From assembly GCF_000013025.1 (NCBI RefSeq), contig NC_008358.1, forward strand, positions 1-64,000: a stretch of 64,000 nucleotides of DNA. Direction: 5' to 3'. The notes beneath the pieces are model-generated. The model saw only the letters and a program-made list of their open reading frames with translations. It searched no databases and was not told the origin of the DNA. Shown one piece after another: positions 1 to 8,830 of the stretch (positions within the stretch are counted from its first letter, which is position 1; each line of letters begins with the position of its first letter). The stretch is from Hyphomonas neptunium ATCC 15444 (GTDB taxonomy: Bacteria > Pseudomonadota > Alphaproteobacteria > Caulobacterales > Hyphomonadaceae). A program made the position numbers and the translations under genes.

Positions 1-224
1 TAACGCTTTATCCCGTCAAATCCACAGGCGACTCACAGATTGGCCCGCGGCGCTTTGACGTTTCAAACTCGAAATGAGTCAGTGGTTAACAGGGTGTAAA
101 CGTCCGTGTTGGAATCACAGAGGAGAACGCACGGTGACTCTCCAGAGGTGAGAATCCTGCAATTGTGAGTCGCCTGTGAATCCCTGTGTGTGATTTGGAA
201 TTCCACACAGGAGTCACACCCCTT
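1..224. other. Probable edge of the replication origin (oriC) with GANTC cluster
   Basis: Eight GANTC sites start at 30, 76, 112, 136, 152, 167, 178 and 211; chance would give about one in this length. Five lie inside GANTCACA: plus strand at 30, 112 and 211, minus strand at 164-171 and 175-182. A weak DnaA-box-like AAATCCACA is at 18-26, and an inverted repeat CCTGTGTG/CACACAGG spans 183-190 and 204-211. The gene order to the right is the one found beside the Caulobacter origin. Origin function is inferred from this context and the site density; the other half of any origin lies left of the window. Confidence 0.6.
86..101 (+). promoter_or_regulatory. Candidate CtrA box in the origin flank
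   Basis: TTAA at 86-89, seven bases, then TAAAC at 97-101. This differs by one base from the CtrA consensus TTAA-N7-TTAAC. In Caulobacter CtrA binds oriC to repress initiation. A single imperfect site is weak evidence on its own, but its place among the GANTC sites supports it. Confidence 0.4.
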
Positions 225-1100
225 GTGAAATCGGTTTCAGGGCGGCAAGAGAGCTGGGTGACCCAGCCTCAACGCCCCAGCATCTATTTCAATGTGCATC
301 TCGTGTCCGACAGTACGGGCGAGACCCTGAACGCCATTCAACGCGCCGCCTGCGCGCAGTTTGAGAATGTACAGCCGCTCGAGCACAATTATTACCTTGT
401 CCGCTCCGAACGCCAGCTCGAGCGCGTCATGAAGGAGATCGAGGCAGCGCCCGGCGTGGTCTGGTATACCATCTCCGATGGCGCGCTGCGCGGGCGTCTG
501 GAAGCATTTTGCCGTGAGCGGAGCATACCGACGCTGCCGGTTCTCGATCCCTCGATTGCCATGCTCAGCCGCCATCTGGGCGTCGCGCCCAATAACCGGG
601 TGGCCGGACAACACGCCCTCGATGAGGATTATTTCGAGCGGATGGAGGCGATTAACTTCACGCTCGCTCATGATGACGGCCAGAATGTGGAAAGCCTGAT
701 TGGCGCCGATGTCATTCTTCTGGGGGTCAGCCGCACATCGAAAACACCAACCTGCGTCTATCTGGCCAATCGCAAGGTGAGGGCAGGGAACATCCCGCTC
801 GTCCCTGGTGTTCCCCTGCCTGACTTCATGGAGAAGATGGGTGACAAGGGGCCTTTGGTGGTCGGCCTCAAGATTTCAGCCGAACGCCTCGTTCAGATCC
901 GCCGGCAGCGCCTCATCTCGCTCAATCAGGATGAGATCACCGAATACGCCGATGAAGAAGCGGTGCGCGATGAGATCACCCAGGCCAACCGCCTGTTCCA
1001 GCGCAATGGCTGGAAGACGATTGATGTGTCCCGCCGCTCCGTAGAAGAAACGGCCGCGGGCATTCTCAACATGCTGCATGAACGCTGGGGGCATTCTTGA
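225..1100 (+). CDS. ppsR: Pyruvate phosphate dikinase / PEP synthase regulatory protein (DUF299)
   Basis: Bifunctional serine/threonine kinase and Pi-dependent phosphorylase that switches pyruvate phosphate dikinase or PEP synthase off and on. About 291 residues from GTG 225. The family signature VSDSTGET lies at about residues 27-34, and the P-loop-like GVSRTSKT at about 167-174. The open frame reaches back to GTG 186. GTG 225, 11 bases after AGGAG at 209-213, is preferred; GTG 258 is also possible and would give 280 residues, nearer the family norm. First gene of a run whose members overlap by four bases. The family call is firm, the start is not. Confidence 0.9.
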   Translation: MKSVSGRQESWVTQPQRPSIYFNVHLVSDSTGETLNAIQRAACAQFENVQPLEHNYYLVRSERQLERVMKEIEAAPGVVWYTISDGALRGRLEAFCRERSIPTLPVLDPSIAMLSRHLGVAPNNRVAGQHALDEDYFERMEAINFTLAHDDGQNVESLIGADVILLGVSRTSKTPTCVYLANRKVRAGNIPLVPGVPLPDFMEKMGDKGPLVVGLKISAERLVQIRRQRLISLNQDEITEYADEEAVRDEITQANRLFQRNGWKTIDVSRRSVEETAAGILNMLHERWGHS

Positions 1101-1693
1101 GCCTCGCCGTTACGCTCGCCTCTACCAGCAAGAGCCGCCGGGCCCTGCTTGCCGCCGCCGGAGTCGAGGCAGACGGCGTCGCGCCGAATGTTGACGAGGA
1201 ATCCTTCCGCAACACGATGCGCGCCAACAAGCTGCCCGTCCGCGAACAGGCCATGCAGCTGGCTGAGCTCAAAGCCATGCGCGTTTCGGCAAAGCGTCCG
1301 GGTCTCGTTATCGGCGGCGACCAGATGCTCGCGCTCGGCGACGAAGCTTTCGACAAGCCTGCTGACCTTGAAGCGGCAAAAAACCATCTTCGCCAGCTGT
1401 CGGGAAAATCCCACACGCTGGAGACGGCCATTGTAATCTGCGAGGACGGCGCGCCCATCTGGCGCCATCTCGCCCGGCCAAAACTGACCATGCGCCCGCT
1501 GACAGAAGACTTCATCGAGACCTATGTCTCGTCCTGTGGCGACGCGCTTCTCTCGACTGTGGGGGCTTACCAGCTCGAGGGTCCAGGCGCGCAGCTGTTT
1601 ACGCGGATCGAGGGAGATTATTTCTCCATTCTCGGCCTGCCGCTGCTGCCGCTTCTGGATTACCTCCGTATCCGGAAAGTGCTTCCTACATGA
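1097..1693 (+). CDS. maf: Maf-family nucleotide pyrophosphatase
   Basis: Maf/YceF-like house-cleaning enzyme that hydrolyses non-canonical or modified nucleoside triphosphates to monophosphates. 198 residues. The N-terminal LASTSKSRRALL matches the Maf phosphate-binding signature, and GGDQ (Asp75) fits the catalytic acid region. The start is a TTG that overlaps the ppsR stop (TTGA), implying translational coupling. Substrate preference (dTTP/UTP or m7GTP) cannot be read from the sequence. Confidence 0.92.
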   Translation: MSLAVTLASTSKSRRALLAAAGVEADGVAPNVDEESFRNTMRANKLPVREQAMQLAELKAMRVSAKRPGLVIGGDQMLALGDEAFDKPADLEAAKNHLRQLSGKSHTLETAIVICEDGAPIWRHLARPKLTMRPLTEDFIETYVSSCGDALLSTVGAYQLEGPGAQLFTRIEGDYFSILGLPLLPLLDYLRIRKVLPT

Positions 1694-2502
1694 CCCATCT
1701 TCTTGGCGTTGTGGGCGATCCTGTCGCCCATTCGCTTTCGCCTTTCATCCATAATGGATGGCTTCGCGCGCATCAGATTGACGCGGTTTATTCCGCCTTT
1801 GAAGTAAAAGCCGGAGAGCTTGTGTCTGGCCTTCAGTCCCTGTCCAGCCAGGGGGTCATCGGGCTGAACGTTACCCTTCCGCACAAGGAAGAGGCGATGC
1901 GGCTCGCAACCTCTGTCAGCGGCACAGCCCACCGGCTGGGTGCCGTGAATTTTCTGGTTCGCCGGGAAGATGGATGGATCGGCGACAATACAGACGCTCC
2001 CGGCTTCGGGCTGACGCTCGACTTTGGTGACATTGAAGTCTCTGGGAGGAATGTCTTTCTGCTCGGGGCAGGGGGCTCTGCCCGCGCGGTGGCTTCGGTT
2101 CTCGCAGATCGCGGCGCACGCCTCACAATCTGTAACCGGACGGTCGGCCGCGCAGAAGACCTCGCGCGCGACCTTGCGCCCGGCGCGCGGGTTCGCTCCC
2201 TGGACGAAGGCCTGCGTAAGCTCTCTTCTGCTGCGCTCGTCGTAAACACGCTCAGCCTTGGCCATTCTGGCGGACGTCTGGAATTACCGCCATCCGCCGG
2301 GGGCATCTTCTATGACATCAGCTATGGCAAAGGCGCAGAGGCTGCCTTGAAGGAAGCCCGCGAAAAAGGCTGGCGCGCGCTCGACGGTCTCGGCATGCTG
2401 GTTGCTCAGGCAGCTATCAGCTTCGAACACTGGTTTGGTATCAAGCCGGACATGGCCGAGGCGCATGCCCGGTGCCGTAAGCTTGTGGAGGCCACATCAT
2501 GA
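1690..2502 (+). CDS. aroE: Shikimate dehydrogenase (NADP+)
   Basis: Reduces 3-dehydroshikimate to shikimate with NADPH in aromatic amino acid synthesis. 270 residues, normal for AroE. Substrate site: [11 protein letters not shown] near the N terminus, catalytic Lys66 in NVTLPHKE and Asp100 in [12 protein letters not shown] fold: GAGGSARA at about 124-131, followed by NRT of the NADP-specificity loop. The ATG overlaps the maf stop by four bases and the stop overlaps coaE by four. Confidence 0.96.
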   Translation: MTHLLGVVGDPVAHSLSPFIHNGWLRAHQIDAVYSAFEVKAGELVSGLQSLSSQGVIGLNVTLPHKEEAMRLATSVSGTAHRLGAVNFLVRREDGWIGDNTDAPGFGLTLDFGDIEVSGRNVFLLGAGGSARAVASVLADRGARLTICNRTVGRAEDLARDLAPGARVRSLDEGLRKLSSAALVVNTLSLGHSGGRLELPPSAGGIFYDISYGKGAEAALKEAREKGWRALDGLGMLVAQAAISFEHWFGIKPDMAEAHARCRKLVEATS

Positions 2503-3107
2503 TCATCCTTGGGCTGACTGGCTCTATAGGCATGGGAAAATCTGCCACCGCGAACCTTTTCAAGGACGCGGGCATACCGGTTTATGATGCCGACGCGGCC
2601 GTTCATGCGCTCTATGCGGAAGGCGGCGCAGCCGTGGCCCCGCTTGAGGACGCCTTTCCGGGCGTCGCCCATAAAGGCGCCATTGACCGGCAGAAACTGC
2701 GCACCCGCGTGCTCGACGATCCCGAGGCCATGAAGCGGCTGGAAGGAATCGTCCATCCGCTCGCCGGCGAAGCGCAGCTGGATTTCCGGCGCCGCGCAAA
2801 GGATGACGGCGCGCAGTTTGCGGTTCTCGATATTCCTCTGCTGTTTGAAACGGGCGGCAACCGGCACTGTACCTACACGCTGGTTGTTTCTGCCCCCGCT
2901 GATATTCAGCGGGCTCGCGTGCTCGCCCGGCCGGGAATGACCGAAGAGGTGTTTGAGTCGATTCTTGCCCGTCAGATGCCGGACGCCGACAAGCGAGCGC
3001 GGGCAGATTTCATCGTATCGACGGCCCATGGTTTTGACTTTGCACGCGACCATGTCCGCGCCATTATCGCCCTGATGAAGCGAATCGCTGACGGAGAGAC
3101 CCCATGA
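2499..3107 (+). CDS. coaE: Dephospho-CoA kinase
   Basis: Last step of coenzyme A synthesis: ATP-dependent phosphorylation of the 3'-hydroxyl of dephospho-CoA. 202 residues, typical. Walker A GSIGMGKS at residues 8-15; YDAD follows in the substrate region and [10 protein letters not shown] matches the conserved CoaE core. ATGA overlaps link it to aroE upstream and dnaQ downstream. Confidence 0.96.
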   Translation: MIILGLTGSIGMGKSATANLFKDAGIPVYDADAAVHALYAEGGAAVAPLEDAFPGVAHKGAIDRQKLRTRVLDDPEAMKRLEGIVHPLAGEAQLDFRRRAKDDGAQFAVLDIPLLFETGGNRHCTYTLVVSAPADIQRARVLARPGMTEEVFESILARQMPDADKRARADFIVSTAHGFDFARDHVRAIIALMKRIADGETP

Positions 3108-3802
3108 CAGAACGCGTCCGGGAAATCGCCTTCGACACCGAGACCACAGGCCTCAACCCGAATGAGGGCGACAGGATCATCGAGATCGGCGCGGTTGAGA
3201 TGATCAATCACATCCCGACCGGCAAGACCTTCCGGCGCCTGATCAATCCGGGCATGGCCGTCTCCGAAGCCACAATTCGCATCACCGGCATTACGGACGA
3301 CCATCTTCGCGACAAACCGCCTTTCGAGCATCCCGACATTATTGATGCGTTTCTGGAATTTACCGGCGACGCCATCATCGTGGCCCACAATGCCAGCTTT
3401 GACCGCGGCTTCCTGAATATGGAACTGCAACGCTGCGGGCGCGACATCATTCCGGAAGACCGCTGGGTCGATACCGTTCAGATGGCGCGGAAACGCTATC
3501 CCGGCGCCCCGGCCAGCCTGGACGCGCTCTGCAAACGGTTCGACATTTCTCTGGAAAGCCGCACCTTCCACGGGGCGCTGCTCGATAGTCAGCTCTTGGC
3601 GAGTGTCTATCTGGAGCTGCTGGGTGGTCGCGCCCGCGCGTTCAGTTTCGAACCCACGCTGGGAGGGGAGGGCTACCAACGCCCCGCAGCCCGGCAGCGC
3701 CCGGCGCCGCTTGCTTCTCTGGTGACAGATGCAGAGCGCGCCGCCCATGCCGAGCTTGTTGAAAAGCTTGGGGCAGACGCGCTCTGGAAAACCTTGCCCT
3801 GA
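3104..3802 (+). CDS. dnaQ: DNA polymerase III epsilon subunit (3'-5' proofreading exonuclease)
   Basis: Proofreading subunit of the replicative polymerase. 232 residues. DEDDh exonuclease motifs are visible: Exo[11 protein letters not shown] (Asp11, Glu13), Exo[13 protein letters not shown], Exo[11 protein letters not shown]. The C terminus is the usual polymerase-alpha-binding tail. Last gene of the overlapping ppsR-dnaQ run; secB converges on it with only seven bases between the stops. Confidence 0.96.
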   Translation: MTERVREIAFDTETTGLNPNEGDRIIEIGAVEMINHIPTGKTFRRLINPGMAVSEATIRITGITDDHLRDKPPFEHPDIIDAFLEFTGDAIIVAHNASFDRGFLNMELQRCGRDIIPEDRWVDTVQMARKRYPGAPASLDALCKRFDISLESRTFHGALLDSQLLASVYLELLGGRARAFSFEPTLGGEGYQRPAARQRPAPLASLVTDAERAAHAELVEKLGADALWKTLP

Positions 3803-3809
3803 GGGCGGG

Positions 3810-4310
3810 TCAGCTCGCGCCGCCATTGCCGTTCTGCGCGCGCTCTGCCGCGCGGCGGTATTGCGACTGATAGAGAGCCACAAAATCAACGGGGTCGATG
3901 AGCAGGGGCGGGAAGCCGCCCTCACGGGTGATCTCGGCGATGATCCGGCGCGCAAACGGGAATAGCAGACGCGGACACTCGATCAGCAGCATCGCTTCGA
4001 CCTGACCTTCCGGCACGTTTTGCAGCTGGAACAGGCCAGCATAGTCCAGTTCGGAAATGAACAGGACTGTGTCACCGGCAGAGGCTTTGGCCGAAAGCTT
4101 GAGAGAAACCTCAAACAGGCCGTTTCCATCAGCGTGAGGGGAGGCGCCGACATCAATCCCAAGATCGATATTGGGCTGCGTCTGAACCGGCGGATGGCCC
4201 GGATTCTCGAAGGAGAGATCCTTTACATACTGGCCGAGCACCCGAAGGCTCGGGGGATTGGCGGGCTGCTGACCTGGGGTGGGGTTCCCGGCGGCGCTCG
4301 TATCTGTCAT
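3810..4310 (-). CDS. secB: Protein-export chaperone SecB
   Basis: Tetrameric cytosolic chaperone that keeps preproteins unfolded and hands them to SecA. 166 residues. The core VKDLSFENPGHP, an acidic ELDYAGLFQL segment and LLIECPRLLFPFARRIIAEITREGGFPPLLIDPVDF are characteristic (written here only as landmarks: ECPRLLFPFAR and GGFPPLLIDPVDF). The N terminus has an alphaproteobacterial Pro/Gln/Asn-rich extension. It converges on dnaQ and diverges from the Tim44-like gene. Confidence 0.96.
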   Translation of the reverse strand: MTDTSAAGNPTPGQQPANPPSLRVLGQYVKDLSFENPGHPPVQTQPNIDLGIDVGASPHADGNGLFEVSLKLSAKASAGDTVLFISELDYAGLFQLQNVPEGQVEAMLLIECPRLLFPFARRIIAEITREGGFPPLLIDPVDFVALYQSQYRRAAERAQNGNGGAS

Positions 4311-4444
4311 TATCCACCTCTGTAGTTAGGGTCCCGCGCCTAGCATGCAGGCCGGTCAGGTGCAACGCATGGGCTGGCAAGCTGGCACCACTGGCCTTAT
4401 GTGTTCCCTATATTTGCAATGTACTGAAGGATTTCGCCGCCAAC

Positions 4445-5059
4445 ATGTCCAACCCGCTGATTGAAGTCCTTATTCTGGCGGCTGTCGCCCTGTTCGTTCT
4501 GTGGCGTCTTTACTCCGCCCTTGGCCGGGGCGGCGATGAAGGGCCGGTCCAGCGACCGGCGCCGACGCCCGAGAAACGCCCCACGCCGGGTGAGATGCCC
4601 GCGCCCCAACCCCGGCGCATCGAAAATGAACGCCCCATCTTCACCGGGCCGGCCGCAGGCGCTCTGGAAGACATCTACAATGCCGACCGGTCTTTCAGCA
4701 CGGAAGAATTCATGCGCGGCGCCAAGGCAGCCTATCAGCTGATCGTTGGCGCCTATGCGCGGGGTGACCGCAATGCGCTGCGCCCGCTGCTGGATGACGA
4801 TGTGTATGAAGCCTGGGACGCGGCCATTGCCGAGCGCGACGCGACAGGCGCGCGCGCCTTTGAACTTTTGCGCATCAAGAAAGCCGAAATCGACCGCGCC
4901 GAGCTTGATGGCAGCATGGCCCGCGTGATGGTGCGCTATGAGGCCGAACTCGGCGATGGAGAGACGACACGGATCGTCCGCGAAATCTGGACCTTCATGC
5001 GCGACGTTTCCTCCAGCGATCCCAATTGGCTGCTCGACGATGTTGAGGTTGCCGCCTGA
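4445..5059 (+). CDS. Tim44-like domain protein (TimA type)
   Basis: Membrane-anchored protein of the Tim44/TimA family, common beside secB and mltA in alphaproteobacteria. 204 residues: one N-terminal membrane segment (about residues 6-22, LIEVLILAAVALFVLW), a Pro/Arg-rich linker to about residue 60, then the Tim44-like domain starting near FSTEEFMRGAKAAYQLIVGA. TimA proteins are thought to act at the inner membrane; the exact role is unsettled. The start ATG is the first in frame. Confidence 0.88.
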   Translation: MSNPLIEVLILAAVALFVLWRLYSALGRGGDEGPVQRPAPTPEKRPTPGEMPAPQPRRIENERPIFTGPAAGALEDIYNADRSFSTEEFMRGAKAAYQLIVGAYARGDRNALRPLLDDDVYEAWDAAIAERDATGARAFELLRIKKAEIDRAELDGSMARVMVRYEAELGDGETTRIVREIWTFMRDVSSSDPNWLLDDVEVAA

Positions 5060-5110
5060 CACATCTCTCAGGTGACATGCTGAGGAGTTTCGCGGCATAA
5101 CGGACCGGCC

Positions 5111-6349
5111 ATGATCCGTTTTGCTGCTCTCCTGTTTTCCGCCCTTGTCCTGGCCGCGTGCCAATCCACCCCGCGTCCTGCGGCGCCGGTAGTGGTCCAG
5201 CCTGGCCCGACACCAGGCCAGACACCGGGCACTGTCCGCCCGCCGCCAGCATCCCTGCCGACGAGCTATCGGGATCTGCCCGGCTGGCAGGGCGCGACGC
5301 TTGCCCCGTCGCTGGAAGCGTTTCGCCGCACATGCGACCGCTTTACCCGCCGCGCCTGGGACGCGCCGCTCTCGCGCAGTGTCGCGTGGGCCGGCACGGC
5401 AGCAGACTGGGCGCCTGCCTGCGAAGCCCTCGCCGCACCGCTCGATGAAGGCGCCACGCGCCGGGCCTTCGAAACACTTTTCATCCCGGTAGAGATCATC
5501 GACCCGGAAGGAAAACCGCGCTTCACGGGCTATTTCGAACCGACCTATGAAGCCCGCCGCGCGCCGGAGCCTGGCTTTACAGAGCCTGTCTTCGCAGTGC
5601 CGTCTGACTTCGTTGCCAATGGCGACAGTCCGTTGCAACGGCTTCCCAACGGCACCACGCGGCCCTATCCGCCCCGCGCCGAGATCACCGCCAAAGGCGG
5701 CCAGGCGATCGCCTGGGCACACCCGACAGATGTGTTCTTCCTCCAGATCCAGGGTTCGGGCCGGCTCACCTTTCCTGACGGCACAACGCTGCGTGCCGCG
5801 TATGCCGCGCATAATGGCCAGCCGTTCAGATCCACCGCCAACTGGCTGATTGAAACCGGCCGCATCACGCGCGGCGAAGGCTCGATGCAGGGCATCCGGG
5901 CCTGGATGGACCGTGCGTCCCCGGAAGAAGTGCGCCAGTCAATGAACATCAACCCGCGCTTCGTCTTCTTTCAGTCTTTGCCCGAGGGCGATCCGGAGCT
6001 TGGCCCCACCGGCGCGCACAATGTTCCGCTCACGCCGTTCGGATCAATGGCGATTGACCCCTCCTTCCATGCTCTCGGTGTGCCGATGTTCGTACAGACC
6101 TCCGCGCCCGGTCTTGGCGGAGACTGGTCAGGCCTCCTGATCGCCCAGGATACCGGCGGCGCGATCAAAGGCCCGGTGCGCGGTGACATTTATTTCGGCA
6201 CGGGCTTTGACGCAGGCCAGCGCGCCGGCACAATGAACGCGCAAGGCCGTCTCTGGGTGCTTTTGCCGCTCACCGTAGCCGAACGCCTCCGTCAGTCGCT
6301 CGAATCCGGCCCGGTCGCCGCGCGCACGCCTGCGCCAGGCGCGGGCTGA
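5111..6349 (+). CDS. mltA: Membrane-bound lytic murein transglycosylase A
   Basis: Cleaves peptidoglycan between MurNAc and GlcNAc with 1,6-anhydro product formation. 412 residues. Lipoprotein signal peptide with lipobox LAAC (Cys17) and a Pro-rich linker to about residue 50, then the MltA double-psi barrel domain. The 3D-domain motif AQDTGGAIKG carries the catalytic aspartate (Asp347). Follows the Tim44-like gene by 51 bases and precedes the Smr gene by 5, so probably co-transcribed. Confidence 0.94.
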   Translation: MIRFAALLFSALVLAACQSTPRPAAPVVVQPGPTPGQTPGTVRPPPASLPTSYRDLPGWQGATLAPSLEAFRRTCDRFTRRAWDAPLSRSVAWAGTAADWAPACEALAAPLDEGATRRAFETLFIPVEIIDPEGKPRFTGYFEPTYEARRAPEPGFTEPVFAVPSDFVANGDSPLQRLPNGTTRPYPPRAEITAKGGQAIAWAHPTDVFFLQIQGSGRLTFPDGTTLRAAYAAHNGQPFRSTANWLIETGRITRGEGSMQGIRAWMDRASPEEVRQSMNINPRFVFFQSLPEGDPELGPTGAHNVPLTPFGSMAIDPSFHALGVPMFVQTSAPGLGGDWSGLLIAQDTGGAIKGPVRGDIYFGTGFDAGQRAGTMNAQGRLWVLLPLTVAERLRQSLESGPVAARTPAPGAG

Positions 6350-6354
6350 CCGGC

Positions 6355-6885
6355 ATGAAATCGCGCCGGCTCAGCGAGGAAGAGACGCGGGCCTGGGCAA
6401 AGGTCGCCGCCACGGTGAAGCGTATCGGCCCGCAGGAAGCCTCCCTGCCGGATTTCCAGGCGGCGTTGGAAGCGGGCGAGCCGGAACTGCGGGAAACAAA
6501 GCCGCTGAAGAAGCCCGCCCCAGTGATCAAGGCCTCTGATCCCCCCGCGCCCAGGCTCCCCATTCCTCCGGCAAACCGGGGCGGCGAAAAGCGCGTGCGC
6601 CGTGGCAAGCTCGACATTGCCGCTACCTTCGATCTTCACGGCCACACCCAGATCAGCGCCGCGCGCGCGCTCCCGGCATTCCTGATGGACCAGCAGGCGG
6701 ATGGTGCCCGCTGCGTCCTCGTCATCACGGGGAAGGGCAGGGAAGGGCAGGGCGTGTTGCGCCGGAACTTCCTGCTATGGCTGGAATCGCCCGAAGCACG
6801 CGCCCTCGTGTCGGGCTATGCCGAATCCCATCCCAAGCATGGCGGCAGCGGCGCGTTCTATGTCTTCCTGAGACGGAAGGCATAA
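6355..6885 (+). CDS. Smr/MutS2-type domain protein
   Basis: 176 residues with a C-terminal Smr domain: DLHGHT at about 93-98 and ITGKGREGQGVLRRNF from about 124. Smr domains are nucleases acting on DNA or RNA; stand-alone proteins of this kind (SmrA/YdaL-like) have unclear targets. The N-terminal half is charged and Pro/Lys-rich, probably disordered. It lies five bases after mltA and ends just before a strong hairpin terminator. Confidence 0.92.
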   Translation: MKSRRLSEEETRAWAKVAATVKRIGPQEASLPDFQAALEAGEPELRETKPLKKPAPVIKASDPPAPRLPIPPANRGGEKRVRRGKLDIAATFDLHGHTQISAARALPAFLMDQQADGARCVLVITGKGREGQGVLRRNFLLWLESPEARALVSGYAESHPKHGGSGAFYVFLRRKA

Positions 6886-6918
6886 AAAAAGCCGGGCCCC
6901 AAAAGGTCCGGCTTTTTT
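6884..6918. terminator. Bidirectional intrinsic terminator
   Basis: A-run, GCCGGGCC stem with an AAAA-containing loop, GGTCCGGC, then T-run (6884-6918). It serves the mltA-smr transcript on the plus strand and trcR on the minus strand, which converge here. Confidence 0.85.
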
Positions 6919-6940
6919 GATCTGACTGTAACGCCGAAGG

Positions 6941-7612
6941 CTAGTCGAAGTCGCGGAACACGTCTGCGGCCGAGACGTCCTTCTTGCGGACATCCTCTTC
7001 CTCAACCTTGTACTCGTCTGCCGTGTCCTTGGTTTCGGTGAGGCCTGGGCCTTCGCCGCGGGCGGCGCGCTCGGCGTCCATCTTGCGGCGGCGGTCGGAG
7101 GCTTTCGAGATCACTTCATCCAGCTCGATCTGGCTGCAGAGGCCCAGCGTCACCGGGTCGACCGGGCGGATATTCTGGGAATTCCAGTGAGACTTGTCGC
7201 GCACATTGTTGATCGTCGATTTGGTCGTGCCGATCAGCTTGATGATCTGCGCGTCGGTCACTTCCGGGTGGTTACGGATGAACCATGCCACGGCGTCCGG
7301 CTTGTCCTGGCGGCGGATGACCGGCGTGTAGCGGCTACCCTTGCGCTTGGGCTGGGGAATATGGGCGATCTTCGATTTGGCGAGCTGCAGCTCGTAATCG
7401 GGATTTTCTTCGCCCAGAGCGATCTCTTCGCGGGAGAGCATACCGCCGGCAATCGGGTCAACGCCGCGCATGTTCTCGGCAACATCGCCATCGGCAATAC
7501 CTTTGACCTCGAGATGGTGCAGGCCGCAGAACTTCGCGATCTGGCCAAAGGTCAGGGTCGTGTTGTCGAGGAGCCATACGGCGGTGGCGCGGGGCATCAG
7601 GACATCGGCCAT
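6941..7612 (-). CDS. trcR: Cell cycle transcriptional regulator TrcR (DUF1013)
   Basis: Small conserved alphaproteobacterial regulator (DUF1013). 223 residues from the ATG at 7612, which has AGGAG six bases upstream; the frame extends 18 codons further without support. Seen: MPRATAVWLLDNTTLTFGQIA at the start (HTH-like), GLHHLEVKGIADG, and a second HTH-like stretch DAQIIKLIGTTKSTINNVRDKSHWN. The C terminus is highly charged. The cell-cycle role is known from the family name and fits its neighbour rcdA and the origin position. Confidence 0.88.
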   Translation of the reverse strand: MADVLMPRATAVWLLDNTTLTFGQIAKFCGLHHLEVKGIADGDVAENMRGVDPIAGGMLSREEIALGEENPDYELQLAKSKIAHIPQPKRKGSRYTPVIRRQDKPDAVAWFIRNHPEVTDAQIIKLIGTTKSTINNVRDKSHWNSQNIRPVDPVTLGLCSQIELDEVISKASDRRRKMDAERAARGEGPGLTETKDTADEYKVEEEDVRKKDVSAADVFRDFD

Positions 7613-7642
7613 GGAAGTCTCCTGTATCTTTCCAAACTGGGC

Positions 7643-7695
7643 GCCTGAAATGCAGCCGCCCGGCACGCGAGTGCCGGGCGGATGAGGTTTCAGGC
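7643..7695. terminator. Long two-part inverted repeat between trcR and the quinone oxidoreductase gene
   Basis: Perfect 11-bp stem CCGCCCGGCAC / GTGCCGGGCGG (7656-7666, 7671-7681) with loop GCGA, enclosed by a second perfect 8-bp arm GCCTGAAA / TTTCAGGC (7643-7650, 7688-7695). It lies after the minus-strand oxidoreductase gene and 31 bases before the trcR start. There is no T-run, so it may be a factor-assisted terminator or a regulatory leader of trcR. Confidence 0.55.
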
Positions 7696-7750
7696 AAACT
7701 GTGAACCTTGACCTTTCATATAAGCCAAATGCGCCGCCAAGGGAAGCATC

Positions 7751-8725
7751 CTATAATGTAAGCAGGATTTTCCCCGAATGGCCGCCCTTTTCCATATGGG
7801 CGAGGGCCGCTTCGGCCTCGGCGAGCGGATAGGTTTTTTCCAGGACCGCGCGGATTTTGCCGCTCGCCACATGCGGCCAGAAATCCTTCTCAACCGCCGC
7901 CCGGATGCGAGACTTCTCCGGCACCGGACGTGCCCGCAGCGTGGTTGCCATGAGCGACAGCCGCTTCATCAGCACCAGCCCGAAATTCACTTCGGCCACC
8001 ATGCCGTTCTGATAGGCAATGTTGATGATGCGCCCGTCGGCCTTGGCTGCACCGATATTCTTCTGGATGTAGTCGCCGCCCACCATGTCGAGGGTCACAT
8101 CGGCGCCGCCAGCTTCCTTCACGATCTGCTCGAAATCCTGCTCGCGGTAATTGATGGCAATGTCGGCGCCCAGGTCGCGCGCCAGGGCGCATTTTTCTTC
8201 AGATCCTGCCGTGCCGAAAATCTTCGGCGCGCCATAGGCCTTGGCCATCTGGATCGCCATCACGCCGATGCCGCTGGTGGCGCCGTGGCAGAGGAAGGTC
8301 TCGCCGGGCTTGAGGCCTGCGCGGTCAAACACATTGGCCCAGGCCGTCATCAGCGCCTCGGGGAAACAGGCGGCTGTCACAAGGTCCATGTCCCCCGGAA
8401 CCGGCAGCACAGAGCCTTCATCGACCACCACATGGCTGGCATAGCCTCCGCCCGCAAGCAGGGCACACACCCGGTCGCCCTGCTTGAAACGTGACGTGCC
8501 AGGGCCAAGGCCCACAACCGTACCGGAAACCTCCAGGCCCAGAATGTCGGAGGCGCCCGGTGGGGGTGGATAACGGCCCGCGCGCTGAGCCAGGTCTGCC
8601 CGGTTGAGGCCGGCTGCGGCTACTTCGATCAGGATTTCGCCTTGTCCGGGGACGGGGCGGGGGCGCTCCACCCGTTTCAGGGGTTGGCCGGTTTCGGCAT
8701 GGGCGGCCGTCATTGTTGCGGTCAT
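7751..8725 (-). CDS. NAD(P)H quinone oxidoreductase, PIG3/zeta-crystallin family (MDR)
   Basis: Zinc-free medium-chain dehydrogenase/reductase that reduces quinones or enones with NADPH. 324 residues from ATG 8725, preceded by AAGGAG at seven bases; an in-frame upstream extension overlaps the divergent small gene and is rejected. Landmarks: AAGLNRADLAQRAGRYPPPPGASDILG-type N-terminal core (key part NRADLAQRAGRYPPP), HGATSGIGVMAIQMAKAYGA Rossmann motif and DMVGGDYIQKN. The physiological substrate is unknown. Confidence 0.92.
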   Translation of the reverse strand: MTATMTAAHAETGQPLKRVERPRPVPGQGEILIEVAAAGLNRADLAQRAGRYPPPPGASDILGLEVSGTVVGLGPGTSRFKQGDRVCALLAGGGYASHVVVDEGSVLPVPGDMDLVTAACFPEALMTAWANVFDRAGLKPGETFLCHGATSGIGVMAIQMAKAYGAPKIFGTAGSEEKCALARDLGADIAINYREQDFEQIVKEAGGADVTLDMVGGDYIQKNIGAAKADGRIINIAYQNGMVAEVNFGLVLMKRLSLMATTLRARPVPEKSRIRAAVEKDFWPHVASGKIRAVLEKTYPLAEAEAALAHMEKGGHSGKILLTL

Positions 8726-8830
8726 GGGGATAACTCCTTGCGCGGGTATTAAGGGTCTCGGAGTCGCTTCTAGCCCGGCTTTCTGCTTTGATGAAACCAA
8801 TGAGACGGAGACACGCCCCGGAGACGCGCC

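Noticed and set aside
4397-5812. 471-codon open frame on the minus strand across the Tim44-like and mltA genes
   Set aside because: It is the antisense shadow of GC-rich coding sequence with good third-position bias on the plus strand; its translation is Arg/Gly-rich and matches nothing.
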